DNA from: Lytechinus pictus
Taxonomy: Eukaryota > Echinodermata > Echinoidea > Temnopleuroida > Toxopneustidae
Assembly (NCBI RefSeq): GCF_037042905.1
Contig: NC_087247.1
Location: 39,345,920-39,409,919, forward strand
Direction: 5' to 3'
DNA length: 64,000 nt
In this document: positions 1-11,872 of the stretch, piece by piece
Layout of the letters: each line of letters starts with the position of its first letter
Position numbering within the stretch: position 1 is the first letter of the stretch
The notes under the pieces: model-generated
What the model saw: the letters and a program-made list of their open reading frames with translations, nothing else
What the model was told of the DNA's origin: nothing
The model's database searches: none
Translations under genes and position numbers: made by a program

Positions 1-573
1 ACGGGGATTCTTATGATCGAGGCGGTTTGAAACCACCTATTGTACATGTCTGGTAGATGAAAAGTTGAGATGTAATCGACCAGATACAAATAATTCCTAG
101 GAGCTCTAGGGGTTCAGGAAAAGGCTACAACAATATTCCCTTTTTATGCCATCTTTCGAGTTGATTCCTATCAATTATTTACAACGCAATATCAAGTTGA
201 GAAGAATTGTCCTTATTGTAATGAATGTTGATTAGATATTATCTGAATAATACATCCCGACTGACATATCCTGTATCCTGACACTACCAGTACACATCAT
301 GCTATACCCCATCCATTCCAACCCCATTCCAATCCCTGTCTTTCACTGTAAACATGTTTTACCCAACCTGACATGTGACTCAGAATACAGACTGACAATA
401 AGGATGCCAAGGGATTAGTTGTTATTGTAGTCAAATCAATCTTGCATGGGGGGAAGAAGAGCACTGTTGATGATCTACCTTGTACCGACCTACAGTTTTT
501 TAATGTTTGGTTATTCCTGATTCACTCCATTCCAGTAGGAAATTTGACAAAAGTTTGTTAATTTACATGTAGA
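1..573. other. AT-rich DNA with no recognised feature
   Basis: I see no exon, RNA gene or clear repeat here. If the LMBR1-family gene that starts being readable at 2360 runs through this stretch, it would be intronic. None of the expected upstream LMBR1 peptide could be found between 1 and 2359. Confidence 0.5.
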
Positions 574-1745
574 CAGTGAACTTGGGGGGGGGGGGCCACT
601 TCCATTGAAGAGTGGATACCATGCGCAACCATGGGGTCTCGAAAAGCACCCTAAACAAGTATTTTCCATATTCTGAAAATGCACCCCTTAACAAGTTGGC
701 GTGTGAAACCCTACCCTTAAAGGGATGGTCTGGGCTGAGAGTATTTATAGCTTTATTTTAGAGTAGAATTCACTGAGCAAAATGCCGAAAATTTCATCAA
801 AATCGGATAACAAATAACAAAGTTATTGAATTTTAAAGTTTAGCAATATTTTGTGAAAACAGTAGTCATGAATATTCATTAGGTGGGCTGATGATGTCAC
901 ATCCCCACTTGTTCTTTTGTATTTTATTATATGAAATTAGGTTTATTCAAATTTTTTCCTCCAAGAACTAGAAAAATTGAATTGACAACTGATTTAGTGC
1001 ATTAGATATTTATTGCTGCAACTTATTTCATTACAAGGGAGACATATTATTCACACAAGTATGAAATAATGAAAAATACGGTTTTATGTAATAACATAAG
1101 AAAACGGAAAGTGGGGATGTGACATCATCAGCCCACCTAATGAATATTCATGACGACTGTTTTCACAAAATATTGCTAAACTTTAAACTTCCTTTATTAT
1201 TTGTTATCCGATTTTAATGAAATTTTCGGCATTTTGCTCAGTGATTTCTACTCTATGTATTAAGATATAAATATTTTCAGCCCGGACCATCCCTTTAACA
1301 AGTATTGGGAACAAAACGATACCCTTGGCAAGTATTCCCTGCATTGAACCCCTAAACGAGTACAGCAATATTTTAGTTATGTCACGGACGTCGGTCGTTG
1401 GTTTTACCATTACCTACATCATTGGGTATAGTACATCCCAAACTCCAAAACCTTGCGCAAATCGGACTCTAAACAAGTAGTGTTGACGGGGCAAAAAGTA
1501 CATCCTTTATAAAACATTTTAGTCCTTTTTATACCCTCGCAAATTTGACCCTTAACAAATATCTTTCCTAGTGAAATAGATACCCTCTTTTCATTATTTT
1601 AGTGTTTTTGACACCCTTATTATGTTACGTACGTAACATGCCCTATCTTGAAAAAGACATCCTTTTTACATGTTTTTTTGGTCGCGCATGGTATCCACTC
1701 GTCAATGTAAGTGGCCCCCCCCCCCCCCCCCCCGGCAGTGAACTT
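574..1745. mobile_element. Poly(G)/poly(C)-capped inverted-repeat element with 10-bp flanking duplication
   Basis: A run of 12 G at 584-595 is followed by a segment (about 594-630) that reappears inverted at about 1680-1716, just before a run of 19 C (1715-1733). The shared part includes GGCCACTT and GTGGATACCATGCGC. The 10-mer CAGTGAACTT lies immediately outside on both sides (574-583 and 1736-1745), which looks like a target-site duplication. No transposase is visible, so it is probably non-autonomous. A second foldback element (717-1298) sits inside it. The superfamily is uncertain; the 10-bp duplication is in the range seen for Mutator-like elements. Confidence 0.72.
717..1298. mobile_element. 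Foldback MITE flanked by TTAA, copy 1
   Basis: The left half, starting TTAAAGGGATGGTC at 717, returns as its reverse complement in the right half, ending GACCATCCCTTTAA at 1298. The whole unit folds back on itself over nearly its entire length. Both halves contain the self-complementary TAATGAATATTCAT and a block around GCTGATGATGTCAC. TTAA at both ends may be a target duplication, as in piggyBac-type insertions, but could be part of the inverted repeat. No protein is encoded. A second copy lies at 19091-19693. Confidence 0.82.
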
Positions 1746-2359
1746 AATTTCATTAATTGTGAAAGGCTTATCTTTTGTCAGATAACTGTTGGATGATAAT
1801 TATTTAAAAGTCAGGAAATGTTATTTCCCTTGTCAAGTGCTGTTATTATTATTGATTCCTAGTGTGTAAAGAATTAAACAAAAACTTGTACAACCAGAGA
1901 TTGGTAGCAGTATAAGTTGTTTCACATGATAGAAGAACTATTTGGACAAGAAAATTAGTTTAATTTGCGAAGAGTTGTGTATCAAGTATTAAACACCTCC
2001 ATATTTGTGGAATTTTATTAAGATTGTTTTCAAAACTCGAGGGGGTATTTCCAATCCACTTTAGAAATAAAAAGACATTACATAGAAATGTTTAGTGAAA
2101 AGCTTAAATATATATTTTGGTCTTTGGGAGAGTTTTTGAAATTTGACTATAATGTCTTTGGCTTTGCATTATGTGATACAGGTTCTTATTAACATCCTGA
2201 TGCCCTGTCAAAATTACTTGCACATGATCTGAAATACACACCCTGCAAACAACAGGGTGATTAGAAATAGTTCCATAAGGATCACTTGATATGTTTATTT
2301 CTGCTAGTTAGTTATAATTCAAAGATACATGTAAGATTATAACCTTTTTTTTCCTACAG

Positions 2360-5300
2360 GAGTTTCAACATCATATGTCCCGTATTTGTATTCATGTATG
2401 GCTCTGTTGGGAGTTCTAATGTTACTCAGTAAGTATTCCATGATATAATATTGATGTTTGTTCCTCAATTCTTTTATTTGGAGAAGGTGGAGTAGAGTGT
2501 ACTGTCTAGTCATATAAAACAAAATTAATGTGGGCAAAACCAAAGGGCACTTTTTGAAAATAACCCCCCCCCCCCCCGAACTTGTTATGGGATAATATGA
2601 AAATTAGCCTAATTAGAATTGGGGAACAAATTGCATACATTAAATGAATAATTATTGACAATGCCAAGTCTATAATAACAAAATGATGATAGTTTACAGT
2701 TTCAGTTTTTAGTCATGCACACAAATTGAAACTTGTCAGTAACGAAGTTGTGATTTGTAGGAAGCATAATTGATCAATCGGGTTTTGCAATCTACCAACC
2801 TTGGTTTGAAACCAAATTTTGATTTGTCCTTTAAACCTTTCTAACTATGATATTTAATGCTTGCTATAGGCCTACTGTTCAGGCATGCACAAAGTCCATG
2901 GATTATGCATAGAGCTATTACAGAATAGCTCCATGGATTATGTAACTATAACCTGAAAACACTACCATTCAGGCATGTGACCTCCTACAGTGAGTGAAAC
3001 ACCAAGCATACATGTAGACAAAATTGGAGTTGTACAAAGAGTTTGATTTTTCATGACCTATGGCATAGCTTATTTATCATATTCATGTTTGATAAGTAAT
3101 TGAATTTTAATCTGTAGTTGTAACTTTAGAAACTGATTTGAAATACCATTACTTGTGCCTTCCAAATTTGATGATTGTGATTATTGAATGATATACAAAC
3201 ACAGGACTGAGGACCGAGAAAGAAGAATGTAACTTCAAGTTCAAACTTTTATTTTGTTCAGTTTCAACACCGTTGGGATTTGCACGATTATTCTCTGTGA
3301 TCGGTAAACTGGTTGTGAAACCACAATTTATGGAAAACATCGACGAAGAGTTCCACACAGCAAAGTTTGAGGAAGAAGACATTTTAAGAAAAATAGAAGG
3401 TAAGATAATGGGTCTTCCATTGCATGATATTCAAGTCAAAAAATACATTTTACGTGCATTATATGATATATAAACATTTTCAAAATAATTGAACACAAAC
3501 CTTGATGGAAGAGGCAGATCCACTGCAATGTAATTATAAATTCAGAAATTTAAAGCAAACATTTCTTTATTCAAGTTGGATACATGTCAGAGAAAGAGAG
3601 AGAGGCGGGCAGGCTCAAATAATACATAGTGGGGACAGTAGGGAAAGAAAGCCAACATATTTACAGAAAGAGAGAGAGGGGAACTGGTGTAGGAATAAAT
3701 AACAAAACAATTGAAACAAGTACTGATATTTTAATCAATACATCTGTGAAAGATAAACATTGAAATGTGTTTACCATTTGTTCAATTGTTAAAACAGTAT
3801 ACATGTGATGTATGTAATCTTGATTTCCATTTATCCAATTCTAAAAAAAAATGAGGTCAAGACTTCGAGAGCAGATACTACTCTTTATGTTTAGGACATT
3901 TTGAGAACTATTGTTTAAAATGTAAACAATGATGAAGTACAAAGAGCAAGTCTTGGTTTCTTTCGCTCAGAGTCACCTTCACTGTGTATAATATTAGGGT
4001 CTATACAGTATTCATCCTTTGTAAAAACAGGGCATAAATTATTAATTTAGTGATAAATAATTGTTCCTACTCTGCATATTGAATGTGAAAGGGTATCAAT
4101 ATTTCTATCAATTGATTTCTTTTAACAGCCCTCTCATGTTCTAATCATTTTGTTTTATTCAAACCGGGGGGGGGGGGGGGGGGGTACTTAGATTTGGTTT
4201 GGACGGGGTGTGCGGCTGAAGGTTCAAAACCCATACCCATATTTATGGGTCATTTTGGCTAAAAAGGTACCCATTATTAGGGATTGATTACAGGGGCAGG
4301 GCCAGGATTTTCCAAAGGGGCGGGGGATACATTTTCCCCTGAAAAATTTGACAAGCAAAAAAAAAAGGTTATCACCCAAAATGTAAGGTCATTTCTTATC
4401 TGCACCTAAAGGCCACTGCACACCTTACGACTGTTCGCGATCCGATTTCGGAACAAATCGCTCTTTGCTCATTTTCTGAAAATGTGAATGGAACATATCA
4501 TTTTATTTGAGGTTAAAATTAATTGAAAGAATGCTGATTAATATAACCATTTTGAAAGATTGCAAACCTTTAATTTGGAGTAAAGGCCAAATTAGTTTCA
4601 AATCGTACGACTGCTATGATGTCATTACGACTAGATATTAAATTTGCTTTTATTCTAAGAAGGATGATAGCATAGTCACATATTTGAACATAGGTATTCG
4701 TACGATGATTTCAAACATTACACAGTAAGATATTCCAAGTCTCAATATTAGCATCAAATTCTACAACATTTTGTTCAGAAATCGGGTCGCAGACCAATCG
4801 TAAGGTGTGCGGTCGCCTTAAGACATTGGAGGAGAACATGGACCCATGTTTAAGGCCAGTGTCTAAAAATTGGCGCCATGGTTATGGATTTTCCAGCATA
4901 AAACCATACCCCATGTTTAGGGATTTCTTCCAAAAAAGCAACCCATTCCAGCGGCACATCCCTGTATGCCTTATTTTGTGAGTACCCTCCCCCCCCCCTG
5001 GATTCAAACATTGTAGCCCCATCAGCAGTTAAATACTGTTTCACTATGGGCCCTGTATAGTATGGCGTGAAGAAGGTGGGGGGGGGGGCACAGGAAGCTC
5101 ATCCCTGCTGAAGGGAATGAAACCTAGGTTAACCATCATTATGTACCTCCTGTTTTCTTCTCAACTATCTACATATTTTCATATTATTAAAATATTTGTC
5201 CAGTATTTAATTCATGTACACCTTTTTTATAATTAGCTAGACAAAGCTCATTATTATTTTTGTAAATGGCATACAGATGGGGGGGGTTTGGGGGGCCTCT

Positions 5301-8300
5301 TACGACCAAGAAAATGAGAGAGAAGGGTGAAATATAATATTTTCTGAATATTATTTAAATCTATCACAAAATTGTAATTTTGTGATAAAAATGTCAACAT
5401 ATGTGCTTGCTAATGAATTTTTTAACATGATATTTTATATCATATCTAGCCCCTCAAAAATTTTGGCTCATTTCGCCACTGTTTTTGTAAATAGCCAAAG
5501 TGCCAGGGCTACTTTGAATACCATCAGCTCAGCTCAAGTCTTAATTACTATTTAATCTTGTTTTTTTACCCTGAATAATAATGTACATTGTGATGATATG
5601 CATTCTAGAATGATTACAAATAATTTTTGCTTCTCATTACAACATTCTTACCACAACTGTACACTTCAAAGTATCTGGTATTCCTGTTTCCCAATAAATT
5701 GTTATCAATAATTCAAACTTCCACAAAGTTACGAATTGATATTCTGTAATAAATTTGTTTACTCTATATATGTGTGCACTCAGTTTCCAATACATTGCAC
5801 ATGCTTTCAAACTAAAGAGATTCTATAATAAAATCTCCTTGGTTTGAAGGTTAAATTGTGTTGAATACAACTGGCCTTACAAATATTCAGCCTTGATATA
5901 TTTTCTTTTCTAGCACTGGTATGGATTGGTCAGAGCTCTTTAAAATGTCAGTTATATATTTGTAAATCTTTGGAAGGTCTGTACCATAGATAGTGATATT
6001 TGACAGTGAATAACTTTATTTTTATTTTTTGAAAGCTGATGCAAATCTACCCTTTGTAAATAGAATTTTGTCTGCATAATGGCTTGAATAATGTTAATCT
6101 TTATCTTTCTTTGGAAGGGCATTTTCACAGCGAAATCAGTAACTTAATAATGTGATAGTAAATTTAAAGAAAATGAACGAAATATGCATGATTTGAGTTG
6201 AAATGAAATGAAAGAAGCAATAGAAATATAAAAACTTGTTAATCTTATATTAAAAGAACAAGTTCCTAGTATGATATTTCTAGTCATATTTTTAAAACAA
6301 AAACCCTTTAATATGATTGTTTCATTTTTACTCTTACCTTCATATTGAATGTGAAAAACAAAAACAAAAGTCAAAACCAAAACTAATTTGATACTCCACA
6401 CATACAATTTCATTGTCCATATATCAACTAGTATTTTATGAGCTCATTAACTATAGTTTCCCCTGGAGACTTATTACACAAAGCTGAATACAGGTGTACA
6501 TTGGTAATCATTAGGTTTTATTTCTAGTATCAATGCATGAAGTATTCTAAGGTATTTTAAACATTGTTGCATGATTTCAATTTGGTAATAGACCATTAAA
6601 ATTGAAGGTCTGTCAGATAAATTTTTGGAATTATATTTTCACATTCAAACGTTTTATGAAGTCTGATGATTGGACTGCTAGCCAACCCCCCCCCCCCCTT
6701 TGAAAAAAAAACACACACATGGACATATGGCTCACCTCCATGTATCAGATTGTTTATAGCAGATTCACATGATAGACCCTGTCTAATTTAGTACTTTCTT
6801 CCTGTTTCCTCAATGTGACCTATATGATATCAACTTTTGTTTCTGTCAGTATCAAACTTTAGAGATATATCCCTTGTCACGATTAAATGACAGGCCAGTT
6901 AATTTCATAATTGTACAAAGTACTTGAAGATAGATTTAAATAAAATTTAAAAAACGGATTTATGGAATCCAACACGAGTAATTGCTTTGGAAGTAGCAAA
7001 ATGCAGTAAAATTAGTAATTTGACAGATTTTAAAAGCCATAATCATTGCACATGCCAACATGCAATTATTAGCTTAAACAAGGGAATTGTCAAAATTTGC
7101 TTTAAAGAGAGAACAGCAATTTCACCTTTTTTCTTTTAATAGAAAAAAACAACTAATATTCTAGCTCATATTCTTGATTTGCATAGTGTGCTGATGAATT
7201 ATGTTCCTTTTTGTTTGTTTCTCACAGTGGACCAAGATTTAGCAAACGGTCATCTCTCACAGCTACGAGAGCGTCTTTCGGATGTCACACATGAGCGGAA
7301 GATCCTGGAGCGAAGACGTAGAGCATCTTCTTTCCAGCGCATTGTTGGATATCCTCTGGTTTGGATCTTGTTATTCCTACTCACTGTACTCTCTTTGTGC
7401 ATGGTAGGATGGAATATTGTAAGATTATTGTTTGGGATTGGAGCCTTGCCTGTCAACATCACGGTAAGTACATAAACTTTAAATCTGCTATTGAATCTAA
7501 GCGTGGTCAATTTTGCTTCCAAGAAATTCAAATTCTAAGAATAATATGGTAAAATAGTTTGTTGTCATCTGAAAAAAGAAATGTGAACAAAATATCAGAT
7601 TGATAAAAGTGGATTATGACTTGCTGCCTAAACACACAAGCACCTGGATGGTTTGCTAACAATAACCCCCCCCCCCCCCTCATGCAGTGGGCTAATAAAT
7701 CACTGTTTTAATGGTCTTAATTGTACAGCTGTCCCAATGATTTTTCCTCCTTAATGGTGCCACTTGGGACCATTTCATAATCCAAAAATTCTATTCCATC
7801 TTTCAATAATTATCAGCTGCAGTTTTAGAAATTATGCCAGGGGTGTAACATAAAGAGATACTTAGATATTTACAAGTGATTGTAAGTTTTTGTATATAGT
7901 TTGCCTTAAATTTTGTAGACTTATAGTTGCATTGAATACAATTATACATGGTATTGAATGGCATGAAAGTTTTATTGTTTTCTAGATCTAGATTGTATGT
8001 GTTCAGTTCTTGTGAATCATATCATGATATACATGTATAGGCCTATGCCAGAGATTGTTTCTTTTGCTCTGGTAACCATTATAAAACCTGTTCATTTCAA
8101 GGGAACATATTTCCTTGGTATTCACTTGAGGAAAGCTTTGCAAATAGTGTCTTACTATGATAATCTTGTAGCTTGAAGTGTGATTCATTAATTTTCGTAC
8201 CATTACTGGCTAGATCAGCAGTAATGTTTTTAGTTTATGATTGTGCATTCCTGAGAGGATATTGATCTTAAATTATTATTTATTTTTTACAGGAGGCCGG

Positions 8301-11300
8301 TCTTGGGAAAGTGTCTTTGTCAAAGTTTGGTGCTTTAGGAGCACTGCTTGAAGTCTGTCTTATTTTGTATCCTTTTTGTATATCCAAATCCTCATATTGG
8401 CAAAGTTGCTTCAAGGGGACAGGTGTAGTTGTAAAGCTCTCCATATATTTTTTACACAAATTTCATATTTTCATCAAGGTGCAGCATGTCTCCCAATGAG
8501 TTCAAGATATATCATATGGAAAATTAATTTGACACGGCTTATTTTGAGTTCACAAAACACACGCAGCATCTTTATAGATGATTTAGAAATGTGAAATTTT
8601 GTTTATGAATTAAATTCATAGTTGTACTAAACCTGCCATTTTTAAGCAACATTACTAATTTAATCATAGAAATTCAATTGAACTTTCAATTTTTCTTAAC
8701 TTTCTCATTGTGTAAAATAATTTGTATGGAACTTTTTTTTAAATTGCTTCTCTCAATCCATTTTTGTCTCGCCTGCGTAGCGGAGCGAGACATAGGTATC
8801 ACTATTTCCGGCGTCGGCGTCGTCGTCATCAACAATTGTGTTGTACACCCAATAACTTTCTATAGCTTCGAGGTGGGATCACCAAATTCATACCAGAGGT
8901 CCATCTCATGAAGGCACAGGTCAAGTTCGAATATGAGTCGAATTTGAATAAGGTCAAAGGTCAATTAACTTTCCATGACTGGCACTGTGCTATGTTGTAC
9001 ACATAATAACTTTCTATATCTTCGAGGTGGGATCACCAAATTCATACCAGAGGTCCATCTCCTGAAGGCACAGGTCAAGTTCGAATGAGTCGAAATGTGA
9101 ATAAGGTCAAAGAACTTTCCATGACTGGCACTGTGCTGTGTTGTACACAAAATAACTTTCTATAGCTTCGAGGTGAGATCGCCATATTCATAACAGAGGT
9201 CCATCTCTTGAAGGTGCAGGTCAAGTTCATATGTGAGCCGAATTTGAATAAGGTCAAAGGTCAATGAACTTTCCATGACTGGCACTGTGCTGTGCTGTAC
9301 ACACAATAACTTTCTATATCTTCGAGGTAGGATTGCCAAATTCATACAAGAGGTCCATCTTTTGAAGGTGCAGGTCAAGTTCGAAAGTGAGTTGAATTTG
9401 ATTAAGGTCAAAGGTCAATGAACTTTCCATGACTGGCACTGTGCTGTGTTGTACACAATAACTTTTTATATCTTTGAGGTAGGATTGCCAAATTCATACA
9501 AGAGGTCCATCTCTTGAAGGTGCAGGTCAAGTTCAAATGTGAGTTGAATTTGATGAAGGTCAAAGGTCAATGAGCTTTCCATGACTGGCACTGTGCTATT
9601 TTGTACACACAATAACTTTCTATAGCTTCGAGGTGGGATCGCCAAACTCGTAACAGAGGTCCGTCTCTTGAAGGTGCAGGTCAGGTTCGAATGTGAGTTG
9701 AATTTGATTAAGGTCAAAGGTCAATGAACTTTCACACTACTTTGTTCCTCTAGTGACATGAACTTTATAATTTTATACTTTTTAACACTAACATTTTACT
9801 TCAGAACTCAGTACTCTCTATACCTGAACCAGATTTTGTATTTTACTTGTTTATTCTTTAAAAACTGTTATTTATTTAATGAGCTATAGTTCTTGGCACC
9901 ATTTATAATATTCACACAAATTTGCCAATGGTACAATAGAAAAGCTGTCAAAGTTTCTTAAATGTTACCCTTCAGATTTGACATGCAGTCTCTTCATGAC
10001 TGCAATATGCAGGCGAGACAACGCTTGGCGTTTGCCTTGTTTTTTTCAATTGAAATGGATATTTCCTCAGGGTTTTATTTTCCTGTAATGGTAATACGCA
10101 GATAAAGATGAGAAATGATATTACAGATTGCTCTATACAGTGCAGTGCATTGTAATCGCACATTTGAATCCTGCTTACCTGTCCCCTTCACTTCTTATTG
10201 TAGCTACTGAAAAGGAGAATTCCTTTGAATTAGCTTGACGTAGATATTTTAATGACCCTGCTGTGATGTTAGTAGTCTTGTAAATGTCATTGGCATATGT
10301 TTCTTGAAATGTTTTTAGGCTTCTCCACCCCACTCAATACCTTTCTGCAGTGAGGGTGGGTTTTTTTTTTTGGGGGGGGGGGGAGTGAAGGACGAATTGT
10401 ATTTACAAATCTGCAACAGCATCAAAGCAGCTTTCGGAATATTTTCATTTTTGAAAGAAAAGCAAATAAGATTATTTGTATTCCTTTGCCTGAAAAAGGC
10501 GATGCCAGAGGCATTATGTTTTTTGGTCATCCATCAGTCCCATATCTGTTTAACTTATAGATCCAACATGTAAATTAGATTATGAATGAATTTGACAGTG
10601 TGATTTGTGTTTTTTATATGTATTAGAAGTTCATATTTTGCATCATTTGAAGTATGGCATGAATTTTTCAAGGCTCCATCTTTACAATGTGTGATATAGC
10701 ATTTAGAGTCATTTAGCTCTCATTTCAAAGTTACCAGGTCTCTTTAAGATAATGAGTGTGTACAATTACAAGTGTAATAACTTCTCAATTGAAATTCCTA
10801 GTGCTTTTTGGAGGGTAATCTTCACTCCAAAGTCCATTGGAAATGATTCCCTCAGGTTGCTTCAATGAAAACCATGCAGATGATTTCTCAGTAGTCAGCC
10901 ATAGCCAACCTCCAATCATTCTCTTTCGCTTTTACTTATATTACTGTTTGATGCCTCTTTTTATGCTACTATGATTGCATTTGATACTACATGAATAAGA
11001 TTGTTGACACATCTCTTGAAGTTATTATCCTTGACTTGAGTATAGTTATCTAATGCTTGCCTCTATGGTAGGTCTCTATGGTATTCCCGTCTTCAAAACA
11101 CTTGTTCCTAAGAGGAGAGATACACCCATGACTAAGCTTATTGCAAACTGCCTTGTAGTACTCATCTTGAGCTCAGCTCTGCCAGTCTTATCAAAAATGC
11201 TTGGTAAGTACTTACTGATGATGATGATGATGATGAGTGATGATGATGATGATGGTAGTGGTGGTGGTGGTTATGATGATGATGATGATATTGATAATGT

Positions 11301-11872
11301 TCCCATAACAAAATCTGTTTTAATTTAATCAGTTGATCTTTTGAGCAAAATGTGCATGCAACAATAGAGACAATAATCCTGAATGGCCATTGCCATTTTG
11401 CAGTTGATAGCCATAGTTTTGCAGTGCCGCTATGGCTGAAAGTGGACGTGCAAGTTTTATAAATGTGGATGTTATTGTTTTGTTATTGTTGCTTAATATA
11501 CATGTACTCTCATCAAATTGATCACAGGTTATCATTGGAGTCAATGACAATTGTATGCTGAATAAAACTGTGTTAAATTTTCTTCTGCTTACATCCCCAG
11601 GTATAACAAATTTTGACCTCCTCGGAGAGTACGGAAGATTAAACTCACTCCACAATTTTTACATGGTGTTGGCCTACAATGCAACGTTTGGCGTGGCGAC
11701 TTCGTCTTGCCTCGTTAACAAGTTCACTGCGTCAGTACGGAATTACATTGTAAACAACGTGCGAGTGTATGTCCACAAGATGCGCAGGACCACAAAACTG
11801 CGGCCGGCGTGGAAAGCGGTCAATGTCGTCGCGACGGCAAATGGGACTGCAACAGGAAGCAAGAATGACTGA
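2360..11872 (+). CDS. LMBR1: LMBR1/LMBR1L-family membrane protein, last six coding exons (5' part not in view)
   Basis: Exons: 2360-2428, 3262-3399, 7228-7463, 8293-8366, 11046-11203, 11601-11872 (TGA). All introns are GT-AG and all split codons join in frame, giving 314 C-terminal residues; human LMBR1L is about 490. Family landmarks in order: PYLYSC followed by a membrane segment, STPLGFARLFSV, a charged region rich in E and R (likely coiled coil, exon 3), hydrophobic segments in exons 3-5, SALPVLSKMLG, and the hallmark TNFDLLGEYGRLN in the last exon. LMBR1/LMBR1L (lipocalin-1-interacting receptor type) proteins are multi-pass; LMBR1L has been linked to lipocalin uptake and to Wnt/ER quality control in vertebrates. 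Which paralogue this represents cannot be told; invertebrates usually have one. The N-terminal exons (roughly 175 residues) were not found at 1-2359. The tail after the FDLLG block is divergent and basic. The first four introns are long and repeat-filled. Confidence 0.93.
2562..2578. repeat. Poly(C) tract
   Basis: An uninterrupted C run follows AAATAA in the first LMBR1 intron visible here. A similar context (AATAA then C run) occurs at 7664-7679 in the third intron. Confidence 0.8.
4157..5009. mobile_element. Poly(G)-capped inverted-repeat element, second copy type, with 8-bp flanking duplication
   Basis: A long G run from 4166 followed by GTACTT mirrors GAGTACCC plus a C run ending CCTGG near 5000. 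Further in, GGTGTGCGGCTG on the left matches the inverted GATGTGCCGCTG on the right (near 4948-4965). ATTCAAAC occurs just outside both ends (4157-4164 and 5002-5009), a probable target-site duplication. The ends resemble those of the element at 574-1745. The interior is interrupted by a different inverted-repeat element (4405-4822). It lies in the second visible LMBR1 intron. Confidence 0.68.
4405..4822. mobile_element. Nested TIR element (MITE)
   Basis: The left end reads about AAAGGCCACTGCACACCTTACGAC and continues GATCCGATTTCGGAAC. The right end is the imperfect reverse complement (GTTCAGAAATCGGGTC ... CGTAAGGTGTGCGGTCGCC). The inverted repeats are about 45 bp and the interior is AT-rich without a coding frame. 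It sits inside the poly(G)-capped element at 4157-5009, so it inserted later. Confidence 0.75.
8766..10019 (-). mobile_element. CGCCTGC/GCAGGCG-ended element with tandem ~154-bp units, copy 1
   Basis: The unit starts GTCTCGCCTGCGTAGCGGAG and ends GCAGGCGAGAC. Inside are tandem copies of a unit marked by ACTTTCCATGACTGGCAC at 8967, 9113, 9267, 9421, 9573 and, diverging, 9727; the period is 146-154 bp. Each unit also holds TAACTTTCTATAGCTTCGAGGT-like and GAGGTCCATCTC-like blocks and a tandem AGGTCA pair. It is in reverse orientation relative to the copies at 18781-20682 and 28091-28706. It lies in the LMBR1 intron between 8366 and 11046. Open frames within it are repeat translations, not genes. 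Confidence 0.85.
8951..9723 (+). promoter_or_regulatory. Array of five perfect DR1 motifs (AGGTCA-A-AGGTCA)
   Basis: AGGTCAAAGGTCA occurs exactly at 8951-8963, 9251-9263, 9405-9417, 9557-9569 and 9711-9723, once per tandem unit. The unit near 9101 has a shortened version. This is the classic DR1 site bound by HNF4, RXR heterodimers and COUP-TF-type receptors. That the motif is present is certain; that any receptor uses it here is only inference. Confidence 0.6.
10361..10382. repeat. T-run followed by G-run
   Basis: A stretch of T directly followed by a long G run. The same T-then-G arrangement recurs near 17330-17356, 23648-23669 and 49061-49083. Confidence 0.75.
11214..11296 (+). repeat. 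(GAT)n / (GGT)n microsatellite beside a splice donor
   Basis: An imperfect run of GATGAT with a short GGTGGT interruption starts about 10 bases inside the intron after the LMBR1 exon ending at 11203 (donor GTAAGT at 11204). Read through, it would encode Met/Asp/Gly runs, but the conserved protein continues at 11601, so it is intronic. Confidence 0.85.

Noticed and set aside
8965..9717. Repeated 60-83 codon minus-strand frames with near-identical peptides
   Set aside because: They are translations of the ~154-bp tandem units, differing by frame and stop position.
2429..11045. An LMBR1 intronic limb-type enhancer (ZRS)
   Set aside because: The ZRS is a vertebrate feature of an upstream LMBR1 intron; nothing in these repeat-filled introns resembles it.
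11204..11328. Asp-rich continuation of the LMBR1 exon through the GAT repeat
   Set aside because: The exon ends at a GTAAGT donor, and the next exon at 11601 continues the conserved FDLLG region.
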